From the NCBI GenBank assembly GCA_016788865.1, contig JAEUSB010000094.1:1-64000 (forward strand): DNA of 64,000 nucleotides, in the 5' to 3' direction. The stretch is from Leptospirales bacterium. Lineage in GTDB: Bacteria > Spirochaetota > Leptospiria > Leptospirales > Leptonemataceae. A program made the position numbers and the translations under genes. The notes below the pieces were generated by a model, which saw only the letters and a list, made by a program, of their open reading frames with translations, made no database searches and was not told the DNA's origin. Shown in pieces: positions 1 through 9,103 of the stretch. Position 1 is the first letter of the stretch. Each line of letters begins with the position of its first letter.

Positions 1-668
1 AGACCTTCAACACCATGAATGTCTACAAACAACCCGTAAGAAACCCGACGGACGACTTTGCCGGTGATAACGTCACCCTCCGCGCATTTGGTTACAAGGT
101 CATTCCATAGAGCTTCGTTCTTTTCTTCAAGAATGGCGCGATGACTTACAATTGCGGAATGATTCTTTTCTTTGATCTCAAGGATCTTGAACTCGATCTC
201 CTGTCCAATTCCAAGTCCTTTGTTGGGACGGAGCCCGGACAGAGACATTGGCATGAACAAATCAAGTCCACCGACGGACACTATGAAACCGTGATCTACG
301 GCTTTTGCGATCTTACCGGAAAGACGGGCCTTTGAATTGAAAGCTTCCCGAATGTCTTCCCAGGCCTTGCGCTGTTCAGCGAGCTTACGGGAAAACCTGG
401 GCGCTTGATCGCCGCCGCGTGATACAATTACAACGGTAACGCGCGTTCCGGGCGCTGGTGGTTCCGGAAATTCGGAAACAGGACATGATCCCTCTGTTTT
501 CCCGCCAGCGTCGAGGTAGACTTCCCGATCGTCTGTCTGGCTTACGATTGCCTCAATGAGATCTCCGTTCTGAAAGTCACCCTGGCCGTTTAACGCGCCG
601 AGCATGTCCTCCATGGATTTGGTTTCCTTTTGGTCAAGATCGAAGGGAGTAGCGGTTTTTAAAGTCAT
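1..668 (-). CDS. rpsA: 30S ribosomal protein S1, N-terminal part (runs off window)
   Basis: The reading frame begins at the ATG complementary to 666-668 and stays open to base 1, giving about 222 residues of a longer protein. Repeated S1-type OB folds are visible: a first one around residues 35-90 (GDLIEAIV, VYLDAGGKTEG) and a second around 105-180 (LSGKIAKAVDHGFIVSVGG), followed by the start of a third (GDVITGKVVRRVSYGLFVDIHG). S1 binds mRNA at the 30S platform and helps load structured leaders. It lies 27 bases downstream of cmk on the same strand, the classical cmk-rpsA order. The 3' end is outside the window. Confidence 0.93.
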   Translation of the reverse strand, partial: MTLKTATPFDLDQKETKSMEDMLGALNGQGDFQNGDLIEAIVSQTDDREVYLDAGGKTEGSCPVSEFPEPPAPGTRVTVVIVSRGGDQAPRFSRKLAEQRKAWEDIREAFNSKARLSGKIAKAVDHGFIVSVGGLDLFMPMSLSGLRPNKGLGIGQEIEFKILEIKEKNHSAIVSHRAILEEKNEALWNDLVTKCAEGDVITGKVVRRVSYGLFVDIHGVEG

Positions 669-695
669 GCAGGCTCAAGCTGTAAGATGGAAAGT

Positions 696-1379
696 TTAGA
701 ACTGAATTTGTAAGCTATTAAGGATACGTCTAAGAACACCATCCAGATTTAGATGAGTAGTGTCAATTAGAATCATGTCATCGGTCCGCTTCAGCGCGCC
801 CCACTCCCTGTTCTGATCTTCTGCATCCCGTTTCCGGATACTTTCTCGCAAGGCTTCAATATCCTCGTTCCAACCTTTTGCCTGGAGCTCTTTGAGTCTC
901 CGATCTGCGCGCATTTCAACCGAGGCTTCAAGGTAAAACTTGAAGTTTGCGGCTGGAAATACAACGCTTCCCATGTCTCGGCCGTCCGCGACGATTCCTT
1001 TCATGTTGCTGAGTAGCCGATTTACGGCTTCGCGGTATTCACGGCGGTCTGCAATGTGCTTTATACGCGATGTTACGTCGGGACTTCGAATGGCGTCTCC
1101 TTGATCCGCACCGGAGATGAGATTGGACTGGCGGTCCGATTCGATTTTAACCTCGACCTTGAGACTTGCCGGATCCACCGGACCGCTACTAACTAGATTG
1201 CCGAATTCATCCGGGTTCAAACCCGGACCCAGGCGCTGCATCAATGCCAGCGTAAAAGTGCGATACATGGCCCCAGAATCGGCATGGAGCAAGCCCAGGC
1301 GTTTTGCCAGCTGTTTTGCTACCGAACTCTTGCCGGAGCCCGCCGGACCGTCGAGTGTGATCACCAGATTCTGATTCAT
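696..1379 (-). CDS. cmk: Cytidylate kinase
   Basis: A 227-residue protein of normal family length. It phosphorylates CMP and dCMP with ATP in the cytoplasm. The P-loop is GPAGSGKSS at residues 11-19, followed by the HADSGAMYR substrate segment. The later VADGRDMGSVVFP stretch matches the conserved RD-x-G-S-x-V-FP motif, and RRLKEL and KRDAEDQNR match the lid and Arg region. The start overlaps the tyrA stop by four bases, indicating translational coupling, and rpsA follows 27 bases later. Confidence 0.95.
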   Translation of the reverse strand: MNQNLVITLDGPAGSGKSSVAKQLAKRLGLLHADSGAMYRTFTLALMQRLGPGLNPDEFGNLVSSGPVDPASLKVEVKIESDRQSNLISGADQGDAIRSPDVTSRIKHIADRREYREAVNRLLSNMKGIVADGRDMGSVVFPAANFKFYLEASVEMRADRRLKELQAKGWNEDIEALRESIRKRDAEDQNREWGALKRTDDMILIDTTHLNLDGVLRRILNSLQIQF

Positions 1380-2266
1380 TGGTTTTCTGGAAAGCCGCTC
1401 AGCTTATTGCGGCGCTTCCTGGCCTCCTTCAGCCAGCCCATCCACTCCGATTCCGAGCGGTCATCCCATCCCGAAAGCAAAGCGCCCAGGTCTTTGTGAA
1501 ACTCCTGCATGACCGCTTTGATTTGATCCCCGTTGGTTTTGAGAATGTCGATCCACATCTCCGGATTACTGCCTGCTATGCGAACCATATCGCGAAACCC
1601 ACCGCCCGTCAAAGGGGCAGGTGACTTATGGATCGCGTTCTTCACGGACGGTGACATACCCCAGGTGGCCATCAATCCAGAAATGAAATGTGGAGCATGA
1701 CTCAGGTAGGCAAGAATGGTATCATGCTCCTGAGCATCCATTGTCATCACGTTCATTCCGATCGATTTCCAGAAAGTTGAAATATCCGTTACGTCTTGCG
1801 AAAGCGAGCTCTGCAGAGGCGTTATGATGCAAAGGCGATTCTCAAAAAGCCCCGGGCGCAATGCCTGGGGACCTGTGTCTTCCGAACCGCAAATTGGATG
1901 CGAGCCTACAAAGCGCACTTTACTCGCCGATCTTTCGATTGCACGCCTGGTCGAGGACATATCCGTCACCAGATGCGGAAGGCCAGCAAGGCTGGATGTA
2001 AATTCGACGGCAGACCTGACTGGCAGACCAATCACGATCAATGAAGAGGCTGGTAACTTTGATAGTCGTTCAAGCGCGTCCTCTTGCGAAGCCACTACGT
2101 GAATCTCGTCACAGACTCCATGGGAGCGAATAAAATCAGCCGAAGCCTGCGATCGGACAGCACCCAGGATTTTTCCGTTGAACGATGGCGTTTTGCGAAG
2201 CGCGTCGGCCAGGGATGCGCCCATCATTCCAACTCCGTGTATCCAGACCGTCGTGAACGGGATCAA
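1376..2266 (-). CDS. tyrA: Prephenate (or arogenate) dehydrogenase
   Basis: A 296-residue NAD(P)-dependent dehydrogenase of tyrosine biosynthesis. The N-terminal Rossmann motif is IHGVGMMGASLADAL. The conserved FVGSHPICGSEDTGP segment holds the catalytic His and substrate-binding residues, and the helical dimerisation domain follows (AYLSHAPHFISGLM). No C-terminal ACT domain is present. It overlaps by four bases both the PheA-like gene upstream and cmk downstream. Substrate preference, prephenate or arogenate, cannot be told from sequence alone. Confidence 0.93.
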   Translation of the reverse strand: MIPFTTVWIHGVGMMGASLADALRKTPSFNGKILGAVRSQASADFIRSHGVCDEIHVVASQEDALERLSKLPASSLIVIGLPVRSAVEFTSSLAGLPHLVTDMSSTRRAIERSASKVRFVGSHPICGSEDTGPQALRPGLFENRLCIITPLQSSLSQDVTDISTFWKSIGMNVMTMDAQEHDTILAYLSHAPHFISGLMATWGMSPSVKNAIHKSPAPLTGGGFRDMVRIAGSNPEMWIDILKTNGDQIKAVMQEFHKDLGALLSGWDDRSESEWMGWLKEARKRRNKLSGFPENQ

Positions 2267-3111
2267 GCCACAACCGCCCGTGGAAACGAGCCCAGAATTT
2301 TGAAATACCTGGATCTGGACTTTATTGTCTCAAGGATCATTGCTGTGCCAGCTTCGTCTCTGTGGCCGGAGAAGTCAAGAATCGAGTACTGTGCTCGCGA
2401 TGCCGTTCCTGTTCCGGTCTCCACTGTTCTGGTTTCGAAAACTCGCGCGCCCGCTTGCAGGATGCATTGAGCTAGCGATTCAATCGTCTCCGTCTTCTCT
2501 GGAATGAAAGCGATGCACGTGCAGTCATCTCCAGTCGGTTCGACAGTCGATCTTGAAAGAACAAAGTACCGATTTCCTTCATTGGCCCTATCCGAAAATG
2601 CCTCAGCATAGATGGAGATCTTTTCAAAACCTGGATGTACTGAGGTGCCAATCCACAGGTCGAGCAGGTGAGAAAAAGCCTCACCGGTGGCCGGGAGAAA
2701 CCCAAATGCATTCACGTCCACAATGACCTGTTCAAGAGTTCTCTGGAGGTCGCACGGTTCGATTCGAACCGAGGTTCCAAAAGCAAGGCGCGCCGCGTGG
2801 TAAGCATCGCGCTGGCCCGGTGTGTGCTCGGTACAGAATACCGAAAGCTCGCCTTCGGCGGCCATGCCAAGTGACATGATCTCACGATAGATGGATTGAA
2901 TGGCGCGACGCAACAACGGCTGGTCGATTCCTCGTGCAACCTTGTGATACACGGCCGTATGCCTGTCAGAACGATAAATCGGCAGCCCGTCTTTCTTTTT
3001 TCTGCTCCCGATTTCTTCCGTAAGTCTGGTGCGCTTGCGAATCAGCTCAACAATCTGTTGATCTATCTGGTCGATCTGCGAACGCAGTTCATCCATTTCA
3101 TTCGATTTCAT
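2263..3111 (-). CDS. PheA-like: chorismate mutase + eroded prephenate dehydratase + ACT
   Basis: 282 residues, against about 360 for bifunctional PheA. Residues 1-85 form an AroQ-type chorismate mutase (LRSQIDQIDQQIVELIRKR, then EIMS at the end). Residues about 88-195 resemble only the first lobe of prephenate dehydratase. The stretch that should form lobe 2 is missing, and the catalytic N-x-T-R-F motif reads EGNRYFVL. An ACT-like Phe-sensing domain follows (FIPEKTETIESLAQCI, ending ILGSFPRA). Mutase activity is likely, dehydratase activity doubtful. The start overlaps the scpB end by 14 bases and the stop overlaps the tyrA start. Confidence 0.75.
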   Translation of the reverse strand: MKSNEMDELRSQIDQIDQQIVELIRKRTRLTEEIGSRKKKDGLPIYRSDRHTAVYHKVARGIDQPLLRRAIQSIYREIMSLGMAAEGELSVFCTEHTPGQRDAYHAARLAFGTSVRIEPCDLQRTLEQVIVDVNAFGFLPATGEAFSHLLDLWIGTSVHPGFEKISIYAEAFSDRANEGNRYFVLSRSTVEPTGDDCTCIAFIPEKTETIESLAQCILQAGARVFETRTVETGTGTASRAQYSILDFSGHRDEAGTAMILETIKSRSRYFKILGSFPRAVVA

Positions 3112-3745
3112 CGAACTTCAATTCCTTGACTTCTTCCAGGGCAGGAAGGTCAGAGAGGGAGTTGAGCGCAAAATGCTGAAGAAAATTCTTTGTGGTCACG
3201 TAGAGCGTGGGCCTTCCCGGAACGGGCCTCGTACCCTGTGGCTTAATGAGGCGCTTGGCAAGAAGCGTGGCGATGTGTGGCCTGGACTGAGCCCCGCGAA
3301 TGTCTTCAATTTCCGGAAGCGTAATGGGTTGCTTATAAGATATGATGGCAAGGGTTTCCATTACGGACCGGGTAAGCTTGTCGCGCTTTCCATCGGTGGT
3401 AATTTCCCGCATTTGTGCGCTATAGCGATCAGACGTTACAAACTGGTAGCCGCCGGCAATCTCGCGCAACAGAACACCGCCGTCGCGCTCCGCAAAGTCA
3501 TCGACAAGGCTGTCTGCCAGAATCCGAGTATTGACGCGATCCAGGCCGATCTTTCTTGCGAGTACTGCAACGGTAACCGGTTCCCCCGTCACAAACAGTA
3601 CAGCCTCAATTAGGCCACGAAATCGCTGCATCTCCTCAGGCGTGAGTTCGCGATACTCCGGAAGGCCAGCATCCTCACTTACGGCAACGACGACAGGAGT
3701 TTGCTGCTCCTGGGTCTGATCTTGATCTTCTTCGTTTGAAGGCAT
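3098..3745 (-). CDS. scpB: Segregation and condensation protein B
   Basis: A 215-residue ScpB, with tandem winged-helix domains over residues about 35-195 (GLIEAVLFVTGEPV; LTRSVMETLAIISYKQPIT, which is highly characteristic; RGAQSRPHIATLL). ScpB binds ScpA and SMC to form the condensin-like complex that compacts the nucleoid. The N-terminal 25 residues are Gln/Glu-rich and probably disordered. It follows scpA by seven bases, in the usual scpA-scpB order, here embedded between chemotaxis and aromatic amino acid genes. Confidence 0.93.
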   Translation of the reverse strand: MPSNEEDQDQTQEQQTPVVVAVSEDAGLPEYRELTPEEMQRFRGLIEAVLFVTGEPVTVAVLARKIGLDRVNTRILADSLVDDFAERDGGVLLREIAGGYQFVTSDRYSAQMREITTDGKRDKLTRSVMETLAIISYKQPITLPEIEDIRGAQSRPHIATLLAKRLIKPQGTRPVPGRPTLYVTTKNFLQHFALNSLSDLPALEEVKELKFDEIE

Positions 3746-3752
3746 TGTCTGC

Positions 3753-4514
3753 TTACGTAATTATGAATGACTTTTTATGGAGCTCGATCGGGCCAAAGAT
3801 TACGCGCTGGCGGATGATGATTTCTCCAAGTTTGGTAAGTTCCAGTATGGCCAGAAACGCGGCAATGATTTCTCCAGGGCCCGCGTGCGCCGCTTGAATC
3901 AACAAATCGGTAAAGTTACAGGACACCGCTTCCTTAAAAAGTTCGCGGATGAATGCCACTTTCTCTTCAACGCTGATCTCGTTGATGACAACTTCATACT
4001 CGGGTTTGTCAGGATTCTCTTCTTTAAGTCTGGCCAGGACCATGGTGTAGGCATGAATCAAATCTGTGAGACTGGCCTCAAACCACTCGTCTCCCTGATC
4101 GTCCACAACGCGACGCCGCAGCATACCAGAGGTGATTTCCTCAAGATCCCGCATTTTCTCAGAAGCAAATTGAAACTTTCTATATTCCAGAAGTTGCTGG
4201 ATCAGTTCAGGTGGAAGGCGATCGTCTGACTCTTCTTCAAAGCCAGGATCCGGAAGGAGTGCGCGGCTTTTATAATAGAGAAGTCTCGCGGCCATAACGG
4301 CAAAGGAACTTGCAGCTTCCAGTGGAAGGCTCACTTCCCGCATGTGTTTAAGAAAGTCTTCCGTGATTTTGAAAAGGGAAACGTCGAAGACGTCTACCCG
4401 ATACGATTCAATCAGATCCCAGAGGAGGGAAAGTGGACCTTCTTCTTGTCCTTCCGGACCAACCCAGCTTACAAGGAAGGTATCTTCCGATCGCTCGGGC
4501 GCGGAAGTTGTCAT
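3753..4514 (-). CDS. scpA: Segregation and condensation protein A (kleisin)
   Basis: A 253-residue kleisin subunit of SMC-ScpAB. The N-terminal domain carries the typical GPLSLLWDLIESYRVDVFDV and ITEDFLKHM region that contacts the SMC neck, then VMAARLLYYKSRALLP. The C-terminal winged helix (FLAILELTKLGEIIIRQ) binds the SMC head. It sits three bases downstream of the cheY stop and seven bases upstream of scpB, so condensin and chemotaxis genes appear co-transcribed. Confidence 0.93.
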   Translation of the reverse strand: MTTSAPERSEDTFLVSWVGPEGQEEGPLSLLWDLIESYRVDVFDVSLFKITEDFLKHMREVSLPLEAASSFAVMAARLLYYKSRALLPDPGFEEESDDRLPPELIQQLLEYRKFQFASEKMRDLEEITSGMLRRRVVDDQGDEWFEASLTDLIHAYTMVLARLKEENPDKPEYEVVINEISVEEKVAFIRELFKEAVSCNFTDLLIQAAHAGPGEIIAAFLAILELTKLGEIIIRQRVIFGPIELHKKSFIIT

Positions 4515-4517
4515 AAA

Positions 4518-4877
4518 TTATGAGAGCGCTTTGGCTGCGGCCTGTTGGAGTCTTTCTGGTGGAAACGGTTTTACAACAAAATCCTTTACACCCATTTTGA
4601 TGGCACGCGCCAGCAAGTCTTCCTGACCAAGAGCCGTAACCATGATGATACGAGCGCGATTATCCGATTTCAGGATTTCGGAAGCGGCATCGAGTCCGTC
4701 CTTTTCCCGCATTGTGATATCCATAGTAACCAGGTCTGGTTTCAAGTTCTTGTAGAGCTCGACCGCCTGATTTCCGTTTTCTGCTTCCCCGACAATTTCA
4801 TGCCCACCCTTGGTCAGCGCGTCGCGCACAAGGGTCCGCATAAATTTTGCATCATCTACGATTAATACTCTGGCCAT
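4518..4877 (-). CDS. cheY: Chemotaxis response regulator CheY
   Basis: A single receiver domain of 119 residues starting at MARVLIVDDAKF. The open frame extends 41 codons upstream into the cheB region, but that extension is unlike the family and the ATG at 4877 gives the normal CheY length. The acidic pocket is the DD pair in VLIVDD, the phospho-acceptor Asp lies in LVTMDITM, and the conserved Thr and Lys are in MVTALG and VVKPF. Phospho-CheY binds the flagellar switch. It lies between cheB and scpA. Confidence 0.93.
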   Translation of the reverse strand: MARVLIVDDAKFMRTLVRDALTKGGHEIVGEAENGNQAVELYKNLKPDLVTMDITMREKDGLDAASEILKSDNRARIIMVTALGQEDLLARAIKMGVKDFVVKPFPPERLQQAAAKALS

Positions 4878-4929
4878 GTCTATTTGGAACCTGCTGGAAT
4901 CATTTTTACTATGTGACGGCAGTGCAAGC

Positions 4930-5958
4930 TCAAAAATATTTAGCGAGCACTTCTGGTATTTCGGCCAAATCCAGAACCAGATCCACTGCTCCGGCCTCAA
5001 TTGCGCGGCGATTCATGCCAAAAATTACGCTGCTTGCCTCATCCTGCGAGAATGTAAGTCCTCCAGAGGCGTGCAACTGCTGCATTCCGGCGACTCCGTC
5101 GCGCCCCATTCCGGTCATGATCAATCCGGCCGCCCTGCCGCCAAAATGCTGAACCGCACTCTTCAAGGTAAAGTCTATAGAGGGCCTATGCGCCTGGATT
5201 GGTGCTTCCTCACTCAGTGTCACGGTAAACTGGCCGTTTTGCGCTGTGATTCCCAGATGTCTGTTTCCAGGCGCTACCAGAGCACAGTTCGGGCGGAGCT
5301 GCATTCCCTCCCGGGCTTCCATGGCTTCTACAACGCTGATCTGGCCCAGCCGCTCTGCAAATGCGGCGGTGAAAACAGGTGGCATGTGCTGCACGATCAA
5401 TATGGGTGCAGGGAAAGGGTTTTTGAACTGCTGGAATATCTTATGCAGTGCCTGCGGCCCGCCGGTTGAACTTCCAATGACAAGCAATTCAAACTTTCGC
5501 TGTGCCTTCTCCTCCATACTGAGCGGCGAACTTTGCGCCCTGAAAGCGGCCTGCCCCGTAGTCTGCATGAGTTCAGTTACTTTCCCAATGAGCAGATCTT
5601 CCACTTCCTGGAGCTTCATCCCTGCCTGCGCGGAAGGTTTTGGGATAAAATCCAGGGCTCCAAGTTCCAGCGCTTCAAAAGTTGTGCGCGCTCCGTGCTG
5701 GGTAAGAACGGAAAGCATCAGGATCGGAACCTGGATTTTTCTGAGCCGTAGCTCGCGGAGCGCCGTCATTCCATCCATGACAGGCATTTCGATATCCAGA
5801 ATTACCAGATCTGGCTTCAACTCCTGGATCTGTGTAATTGCGTCGAGACCGTTAGGCGACTTTCCACATATTTGAACATCCGGAATCCTTGAGAGAATCT
5901 CACCAACTGCGCCGCGTACTAGCAGCGAGTCGTCGACGATGAGGACGCGGTACGGCAT
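4930..5958 (-). CDS. cheB: Chemotaxis methylesterase/deamidase CheB
   Basis: A 342-residue CheB. An N-terminal receiver (VLIVDDSLLVR; LVILDIEMP; FIPKPS) is joined by a short linker to the C-terminal methylesterase. The catalytic triad is visible as Ser in GSSTGGPQAL, His in VQHMPP and Asp in GMGRDGVAGM. It demethylates chemoreceptor glutamates once phosphorylated by CheA. It begins one base after the cheA stop. No cheR methyltransferase is present in the window. Confidence 0.95.
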   Translation of the reverse strand: MPYRVLIVDDSLLVRGAVGEILSRIPDVQICGKSPNGLDAITQIQELKPDLVILDIEMPVMDGMTALRELRLRKIQVPILMLSVLTQHGARTTFEALELGALDFIPKPSAQAGMKLQEVEDLLIGKVTELMQTTGQAAFRAQSSPLSMEEKAQRKFELLVIGSSTGGPQALHKIFQQFKNPFPAPILIVQHMPPVFTAAFAERLGQISVVEAMEAREGMQLRPNCALVAPGNRHLGITAQNGQFTVTLSEEAPIQAHRPSIDFTLKSAVQHFGGRAAGLIMTGMGRDGVAGMQQLHASGGLTFSQDEASSVIFGMNRRAIEAGAVDLVLDLAEIPEVLAKYF

Positions 5959-5959
5959 A

Positions 5960-8900
5960 CTAAAGCTTCTTCACAATCTGTGAAAGCGACTGCTCGTCCG
6001 GAACCATGAATATGCGACCGAGCAATTCCATTTCACCGCGATAGAAGTCCGTGCTGAAATAGAGCAACTTGCGACCGGCGATTCCTTTGTCTCGTTCTTT
6101 GAGTCTGTCCACAAGCATGGCCGTAGAGCCGTGAATATAACCTGGAACAGTTGGCGGGATAGAAATTCCCGTTTTGTTTGCGAGCTCGTTGAGAATGCTG
6201 GCGCAGACGATGTTTGCAAGCTCAGACATTACGGACTGCAGGTCGTCTTCTGAAATCGATCTCCGGTCAGTTGTAGCTGGTAGACCCATTAGATCTGCGG
6301 CAGCCTTGTAACCGGTCTCTTCATCAAAAACAAGGAGTAGCACGGACTTAAATCCGGTATCTGTTGAGAGAATTACACCAACGAGTGGATCCGGGGGGAG
6401 AAAATCATTCAATCGGCTGAAATCAATCGCCTGAAACTCCGGCACAGACACTTCAACACTTGTGCCCAGCAACTGGGAAAGTACCATTCCGGCTTGAATC
6501 ATGCCGGTGTTTACCACTGAGTTCAGTTTTGCAAAATCCGCTTCGCTGATCTGGACGGGAGCGTGGGTCACATGAATTTCAGATCTCTTCAGGCGTTCTT
6601 CGCGCTCACGCTCGAATATTTCATGCGCTCTGGCTTTCGATTCGTCACGCGTATCTTCGTCCGTTAGACTTGGAAAATCCGTGAATGAATCATCGTCGAT
6701 GAAATCCTGGCTGGCATCAGGCATTTGAAAATTGGTATCGCGATCTGATTTTGGCCGAGTCTCACCTTGAGTAGGAAAAGAATCCTGACCTAGCCTGACC
6801 TCAATTTGAGGCACAAATGTTTCAACGCGTGTGTCGTGGTTGGAACCTGAGCCATTGGTCGATAGACCACTTCCGTTGACGGTCTTTTCTGCACCGTTTG
6901 CACTGTGACTCTTTGTGGCGCGTCTGTCCACTCGTCGAGTCAGTGCTTCTACCCGTGCATTGTATGTCCGGGAAGCTACGACCGCTGTATCTTCGCTCAT
7001 GGCGGCTATTGCATCTAGCGCGCGAAGCGATGAATCACGCGCCGATTCCTTCTGTGCCAGATCCATTAGTCCTTGCACGTCAAGGACCATTACAATGCGA
7101 CCATCACCCATCAAGCACGCGCCTATCAGGCCGCTAACATGCTGATAGTTTTGTTCCAGGGTCTTAATTACGATTTCCTTCTTGCCTGCCATCTCATCGA
7201 CTAGAAAGGCAATCTTGCGACCGGAGACGCTGGCAATAACTACGGGGCACTCCTCGGCTGTACTTTCGTGATGAATCCCCATGAGTCTTGAGAGTGGGAA
7301 CACGGGAAGAATGTCACCACGGAGGTGAATAATGTCCCGTCCCTGGAGCGTTGTAATCTCTTTGCGTTCGATCTTAATGGTCTCGATCACGTCCGACAGC
7401 GGAAACGCATACTGTTCTTCGTCCACTTTCACGAGAATTGCGGCTACAATCGCAAGGGTTAGCGGGAAGGACAGAATGAACGATGCCCCCTGGCCGGGTT
7501 CATTTCGAATCGTGATGTTACCTTTGGATTCCTGTACCATCCTTTTCACAACATTCATCCCAACACCGCGTCCGGACAGATCGGTTACTTGTTCGGCAGT
7601 TGAAAAGCCTGGTTGAAAAATCAGATTATAAATGTCTTCATCTGATGGGATTGTATCACCGGTGACGAGCCCATTTGCGCGGGCCTTCTTCAGAATTGCT
7701 TCCTTATTCAGGCCACGACCATCGTCGCGCACTTCCAGGTACACACTGTTCCCACTCTGATAGGCATGCATGGAAAGCGTAGCCGTCCGTTGCTTTCCCA
7801 TATTCCGGCGTTCTTCCGGCATTTCAATGCCATGATCGAGTGAGTTGCGAATGAGATGCAGTAAAGGTTCATTCAAAGAATCAATGATGTTCTTGTCGAG
7901 CTCTGTGTCTTCCCCGTGGATCTCAAATTCTACTTCTTTGCCGAGCTCCTGCGCAAGATCACGAACGGGCCTTGAGAAGCGATGGAACACGAGACCCACT
8001 GGAATCATCCGGGTCTTCATAATACCCGATTGCAGGTCGCGCGCAATGCGGGCTGCCTGATCAATTCGGCTCTTGAGCTCCGAAAGAATCGGAGTATCTC
8101 TGTAGACTTCTTGCAAATCCTCGTAAATCTTTTGAAGACCCGAGTTTGTGATTACAAGTTCACCCACGCTATTGAGCAGATAGTCAATCTTCTCCGAAGA
8201 AACTTTGATATTCTTTGTCTTGATTGAGGTGTCTTCTTGCGACCCCTTGTGAATGTCGCGGGCCATGCCCAGCTGACGCTCAGAAACCCGAACCTCTTCC
8301 ACCATGTCAATCTGACAGAGACGAGTCAGCTCCTGCGCTGAAATACTTCCATAGAAGAAGAAGCAAAAAAGGGCATCAGCTTTGCCGGCATCGAGGTCCG
8401 ATTCGGTTGGACTTGATTTGAACAGTACACCGGCCTTTTTCAAATTCTGTGCGAGCAACATGAAGCGGAGACTCTTCATGGGCGACTCCGCATCCAGGCG
8501 CACGTAGCCCTCATAGATATGCTGCGTCCCGGCCTGTGACTTCAGGACCTCTTGTTCGGCAATTGACAGCTCGAAAGCCTCTGGCTCAAGTTTAGCCTGG
8601 ACGGCAAAGCCAGAGGCAGTTGCAACGGGCGGTGTCGACTGCGATGAAGCTGTCGGCGCAGGCGCAGAACTTACGCTGCCACTTGACTGAAATGGAACCG
8701 GAGGGACACCGCCGGAAGTCGTACTGTTACCGCGTGTTGCTTCGAGCGCGTTGACAAGATCATTGAAATCGTCGGTTGGCTTTCCACCCTGCTGAACCAC
8801 GTGCACCGCTGCTTTGATCCGATCCAGACAGCGAAAGAAAAGATTCACAAGCGCTGTATCTACACCCAGCTGACCGCTGCGAATCAAATGCAGTATATCT

Positions 8901-9103
8901 TCCATGTGGTGCGCCAGCATGGAAAGATGATCGAGCTGAACAAAAGCGGCCGAGGACTTCAGAGTGTGTGCGTTTCTGAAGATATCGTTGATGATTTCTG
9001 CATTGTTCTGATCTTTTTCGAGACGAAGAAGAGCCTGGCTGAGCTCTTCAATCTGCTCACCGGCTTCTTCCAGAAATAGTTCTAAATAGCGATCTTCAGC
9101 CAT
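5960..9103 (-). CDS. cheA: CheA histidine kinase with fused C-terminal CheC-like phosphatase domain
   Basis: 1,047 residues, well above the usual 650-750. Order: Hpt (1-110, phospho-His in RNAHTLKSS near residue 46); Pro/Ser linker; a P2-like region (about 190-280); dimerisation and ATPase domains (NSVGELVI, RNSLDHGIE, DDGRG, GRGVGMNVV); CheW-like domain (about 545-680); a 150-residue charged linker; and a CheC/CheX-like domain (about 850-1047). The latter keeps one phosphatase motif S-x3-E-x2-N (SVMSELAN), while the first-helix copy lacks its Glu. Start chosen at MAEDRYLEL, nine bases after a GGAG; an ATG five codons upstream is possible. It overlaps the cheW end by eight bases. Confidence 0.92.
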   Translation of the reverse strand: MAEDRYLELFLEEAGEQIEELSQALLRLEKDQNNAEIINDIFRNAHTLKSSAAFVQLDHLSMLAHHMEDILHLIRSGQLGVDTALVNLFFRCLDRIKAAVHVVQQGGKPTDDFNDLVNALEATRGNSTTSGGVPPVPFQSSGSVSSAPAPTASSQSTPPVATASGFAVQAKLEPEAFELSIAEQEVLKSQAGTQHIYEGYVRLDAESPMKSLRFMLLAQNLKKAGVLFKSSPTESDLDAGKADALFCFFFYGSISAQELTRLCQIDMVEEVRVSERQLGMARDIHKGSQEDTSIKTKNIKVSSEKIDYLLNSVGELVITNSGLQKIYEDLQEVYRDTPILSELKSRIDQAARIARDLQSGIMKTRMIPVGLVFHRFSRPVRDLAQELGKEVEFEIHGEDTELDKNIIDSLNEPLLHLIRNSLDHGIEMPEERRNMGKQRTATLSMHAYQSGNSVYLEVRDDGRGLNKEAILKKARANGLVTGDTIPSDEDIYNLIFQPGFSTAEQVTDLSGRGVGMNVVKRMVQESKGNITIRNEPGQGASFILSFPLTLAIVAAILVKVDEEQYAFPLSDVIETIKIERKEITTLQGRDIIHLRGDILPVFPLSRLMGIHHESTAEECPVVIASVSGRKIAFLVDEMAGKKEIVIKTLEQNYQHVSGLIGACLMGDGRIVMVLDVQGLMDLAQKESARDSSLRALDAIAAMSEDTAVVASRTYNARVEALTRRVDRRATKSHSANGAEKTVNGSGLSTNGSGSNHDTRVETFVPQIEVRLGQDSFPTQGETRPKSDRDTNFQMPDASQDFIDDDSFTDFPSLTDEDTRDESKARAHEIFEREREERLKRSEIHVTHAPVQISEADFAKLNSVVNTGMIQAGMVLSQLLGTSVEVSVPEFQAIDFSRLNDFLPPDPLVGVILSTDTGFKSVLLLVFDEETGYKAAADLMGLPATTDRRSISEDDLQSVMSELANIVCASILNELANKTGISIPPTVPGYIHGSTAMLVDRLKERDKGIAGRKLLYFSTDFYRGEMELLGRIFMVPDEQSLSQIVKKL

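Noticed and set aside
141..335. 64-codon plus-strand ORF at the window start
   Set aside because: Antisense to the clearly conserved S1 domains of rpsA.
4878..5000. N-terminal extension of CheY by 41 residues
   Set aside because: The extension overlaps the cheB end, looks unlike any receiver domain, and the ATG at 4877 gives the family length.
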